Below, in pieces: positions 61,824-64,000 of a DNA stretch of 64,000 nt. The number at the start of each line of letters is the position of its first letter. Within the stretch, counting starts at the first letter, position 1. The DNA is taken from positions 62,001 to 126,000 of the forward strand of contig NZ_JAFMPX010000005.1 of assembly GCF_017353415.1 (NCBI RefSeq), written 5' to 3'. The position numbers and the translations under genes are program-made. The notes below the pieces were generated by a model. That model saw nothing but the letters and a program-made list of their open reading frames with translations, was not told the origin of the DNA and searched no databases. The DNA is from Arthrobacter sp. E3 (GTDB lineage Bacteria > Actinomycetota > Actinomycetes > Actinomycetales > Micrococcaceae).

Positions 61824-63428
61824 ATGGGGCGCCGCCGTGCCGAGCCTGGGAAAGCCAGCTCTCCATCTAACCAGGAGAGCTCATCCCAAAGTCATGACGA
61901 ACCAGCCGGACGGCATTTCAAATCGTCCCGCCACACGCCCCTTTGGCTGCGCATCACGGCATTTTCGGTTGCCGGTGTCTTAGTGCTGGGCTTGGTCACT
62001 GCCGGTGTGCTGTTCTTCAAGCTGCAAAGCAATGTCACCACGTCCCCGCTGAATGCTGGAGTGGGAAACGAGCCCTCGAACAAGCAGCAGGTTGAAGAGA
62101 CCGGCTCGCTGCAGATCCTGATTCTGGGCACTGACACGCGCGACGGAAAAAACAGTGAATACGGCACGGCAGACGACTCGGCCGGTGAAGGCCATTCTGA
62201 CGTCATGCTGTTGATGGACATTTCCCCCGATAACAGCCGTGTGTCGGTGACAAGCTTTCCACGGGACCTGATGGTGCCCATCCCTAAGTGCAAATCCGCA
62301 GTGACAGGAAAAGTCGTTCCCGGCGAGGCCAGCGGCCAGCTCAACGCGGCACTCGAGTCCGGGCCTGGCTGCACGGTGGCCGCCATCAACGACATGACTG
62401 GGCTGACTATAGACCACTTCATGCTGGCCGACTTCACCGCAGTGAAGGAACTCTCCAACGCCCTAGGCGGAGTTGAGGTCTGCGTTGACCACGCCATGGA
62501 CGACTTCGACGGTTCTCACCTGAAACTGCCGAAAGGCAAAAGCCTTGTTAAGGGTGAGCAGGCCCTGGCGTTCCTGCGCACCCGGCATTCCTTTGGCGAG
62601 TCCAGCGACTTGGACCGGATCAAGGCCCAGCAATACTTCCTTGGCTCCATGGTTCGCAAGGTCAAGAGCGAAGGCACATTGACCAACCTGCCGAAGCTGT
62701 ACAACCTGGCCGACGTTCTCACCAAGAACCTCACGATCGATGACGGACTGGCCAACATTCCTGCCATGGTCGTCATTGCGAACCGGCTGGCCAAGATCGA
62801 CCTGGCGCAGGTTTCCTTTGTGACCGTGCCCACTAAAGAATATGTGGGCGACCCAAATAGGGTGCAGCTGATGGAACCGCAGGCCGGCCAATTCTTCGCC
62901 GCACTGCGCGCCGAAAAGTCCCTGACGGGGCCGCCCACGCCGAAAGCCGGCGCCACAAGCACCCCCACTGCGGGTGCACCCGGAGGCAGTGCGGCCACCA
63001 CCCCCTCCAGTGCGGTCCCGGAAGTTCCTGCACCGTCAGCCGCCGTTTACGACAAGGCGTTGCAACCCATCAGCGTTGCCAACGCCTCGGCCGTGGTGGG
63101 GCGCAGCGTCAAGCTGCTGAAAACCCTCACGAACGCAGGCTTCACCAATGCGTGGCAATCCGGGGATATTGCGCCAGCACCCACAACTCAGCTGCTCTAC
63201 GGGCCCAACATGGCTGACGTCGCTGCCGATGTTGCGGCTTTGTTCAAGCTCCCCGCGACTGCGGTGGTGTCGGACCCCACCGTCAACGGGCTGAGCCTGG
63301 TGGTGGGGACCGACTGGACGTCGGGGGCGGAGTTCGGCAAGATCGTGGTGCCCAAAGACATCGTGGCGAGCACAGCTGCCAACGGCGGGGAATGCCTGAC
63401 GGTCAACCCGCTGTACTACACCGACTAG
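61824..63428 (+). CDS. LCP-family cell wall ligase with LytR_C domain
   Basis: LytR-CpsA-Psr enzymes attach teichoic acids, arabinogalactan or capsule to peptidoglycan. 534 residues: polar cytoplasmic N-terminus (1-40), one membrane helix (about 42-66), the LCP domain (about 95-330; ILILGTDTRDG, GHSDVMLLMDISPDNSRVSVTSFPRDLMVPIP with its key Arg and Asp, LRTRHSFGESSDLDRIKAQQ), a P/T/A-rich linker (370-405) and a LytR C-terminal domain (410-510, INVxNxSxxxG-like VANASAVVGRSVKLLKTLTNAG). ATG at 61824 with GAAAGG upstream. Single gene with its own terminator. Confidence 0.93.
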   Translation: MGRRRAEPGKASSPSNQESSSQSHDEPAGRHFKSSRHTPLWLRITAFSVAGVLVLGLVTAGVLFFKLQSNVTTSPLNAGVGNEPSNKQQVEETGSLQILILGTDTRDGKNSEYGTADDSAGEGHSDVMLLMDISPDNSRVSVTSFPRDLMVPIPKCKSAVTGKVVPGEASGQLNAALESGPGCTVAAINDMTGLTIDHFMLADFTAVKELSNALGGVEVCVDHAMDDFDGSHLKLPKGKSLVKGEQALAFLRTRHSFGESSDLDRIKAQQYFLGSMVRKVKSEGTLTNLPKLYNLADVLTKNLTIDDGLANIPAMVVIANRLAKIDLAQVSFVTVPTKEYVGDPNRVQLMEPQAGQFFAALRAEKSLTGPPTPKAGATSTPTAGAPGGSAATTPSSAVPEVPAPSAAVYDKALQPISVANASAVVGRSVKLLKTLTNAGFTNAWQSGDIAPAPTTQLLYGPNMADVAADVAALFKLPATAVVSDPTVNGLSLVVGTDWTSGAEFGKIVVPKDIVASTAANGGECLTVNPLYYTD

Positions 63429-63440
63429 CTACAGACGCTC

Positions 63441-63492
63441 CGGAAAAGGGCGCCGCTGCAGCGATTTCTCGCTGCAGCGGCGCCCTTTCCGG
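63441..63492. terminator. Strong bidirectional terminator
   Basis: About 22-bp stem (GGAAAAGGGCGCCGCTGCAG from 63442, complement ending at 63490, one extra A on the left) with a short loop, between the LCP gene and the convergent peptidase. Confidence 0.8.
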
Positions 63493-63523
63493 TGTTGTGC
63501 TGTGGCGTCGGTTGGTGCCGGTG

Positions 63524-64000
63524 CTACCAGATGCTCACGCGATCCCCCGGCTCACGCCACATGGCGTCCTGTGGAGTCGTGTCAAAAGCGTCGTGGAAGG
63601 CGTCAAGATTGCTGGCTACGGCATTGCAGCGCAGCTCCGACGGAGAGTGCGGGTCAACGGCGAGGCGCCGCAGGGCCTCCTCGGGGCGGATCTTTGTACG
63701 CCAGCATTCAGCCCATGAGAAGAAGAATCGCTGTGCGCCGCTGAGGCCGTCAAGCTCCGGTGACTGTGCACCATTGAGGCTGAGTTGGTACGCCTTGAAT
63801 CCAATGGCCAGCCCGCCCAGGTCACCAATGTTCTCACCAAGTGTCAGCTCACCATTGACAAACTCACCGGGCGCAGCCGTGGGGGAGAGTGCATTGTACT
63901 GCTCCACCAACTTGGCTGTGAGCTTGTCAAACGCTTCCCGGTCAGCGTCACTCCACCAGTTGCGCAATGCCCCGCTGCCGTCGAACTGCGAACCTTGATC
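63524..64000 (-). CDS. M13 family zinc metallopeptidase (neprilysin/PepO-like), C-terminal part
   Basis: The last 158 residues of an M13 peptidase; the gene continues past the right edge, so the HExxH motif lies outside. Seen here: the second zinc-ligand region GENIGDLGGLAIG (E of the ExxxD motif), the preceding WWSDADREAFDKLTAKLVEQYN and the C-terminal domain QRFFFSWAECWRTKIRPEEALRRLAVDPHSPSELRCNAVASNLDAFHDAF. The protein ends in RVSIW, close to the conserved C-terminal Trp. Homologues include mycobacterial Zmp1. ATG codons inside the window are not the start. Confidence 0.92.
   Translation of the reverse strand, partial: DQGSQFDGSGALRNWWSDADREAFDKLTAKLVEQYNALSPTAAPGEFVNGELTLGENIGDLGGLAIGFKAYQLSLNGAQSPELDGLSGAQRFFFSWAECWRTKIRPEEALRRLAVDPHSPSELRCNAVASNLDAFHDAFDTTPQDAMWREPGDRVSIW

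Overview
The window comes from a high-GC Gram-positive actinobacterium, most likely an Arthrobacter-like member of the Micrococcaceae. The evidence is gene content and order (alaS-ruvX-mltG-aroECKB, efp-nusB, pyrR-pyrB-pyrC-carA-carB-pyrF-mihF-gmk-rpoZ-coaBC-metK-priA, lepA-hemW, hrcA-dnaJ-rsmE-phoH-ybeY-era), the many GTG/TTG starts, an actinobacterial integration host factor and an actinobacterial-type PriA without helicase motifs. I see no tRNA, rRNA or CRISPR array.

Layout. 1-11.2 kb: the end of rarA, rpsD, two small membrane proteins and alaS, followed by a tightly packed run ruvX-mltG-aroE-aroC-aroK-aroB-TPR protein. 11.2-12.5 kb: efp-nusB, preceded by a 56-bp tandem duplication. 12.6-14 kb: a convergent PrsW-type membrane protease. 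14.1-27.2 kb: a long pyrimidine and nucleotide operon that starts with a PyrR-binding RNA loop and runs pyrR to coaBC, followed by metK and priA. 29.4-30.8 kb: a small accessory islet with a permease carrying a large internal deletion, a SHOCT protein and a type I copper protein. 30.9-34.8 kb: a leftward block with a glycosyltransferase, an alpha/beta hydrolase, an aldo/keto reductase and a SorC-family regulator. 35-39.3 kb: glycerol genes glpD-glpF-glpK divergent from the regulator. 39.3-47.6 kb: leuS with a candidate leader-peptide attenuator, degV, comEA-comEC, holA and rpsT. 47.8-64 kb: an orphan PemK-like protein, lepA-hemW, DUF4870, DUF3097, the CIRCE-controlled hrcA-dnaJ-rsmE group, a GerMN lipoprotein, phoH-ybeY-CNNM/CBS-era, an LCP cell-wall ligase and the C-terminal part of an M13 metallopeptidase.

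Most of the window is ordinary core genome. The most notable departures are (1) glpF, interrupted by a 121-bp MITE-like element with 21-bp terminal inverted repeats and an 8-bp target duplication. The insertion keeps frame and adds a single UGA; (2) a short Leu-containing, possibly leaderless ORF followed by a palindrome and a terminator directly upstream of leuS; (3) a translational-type PyrR loop on the pyr operon; (4) the eroded metal-related islet next to priA; and (5) several short-period repeats in promoter regions.
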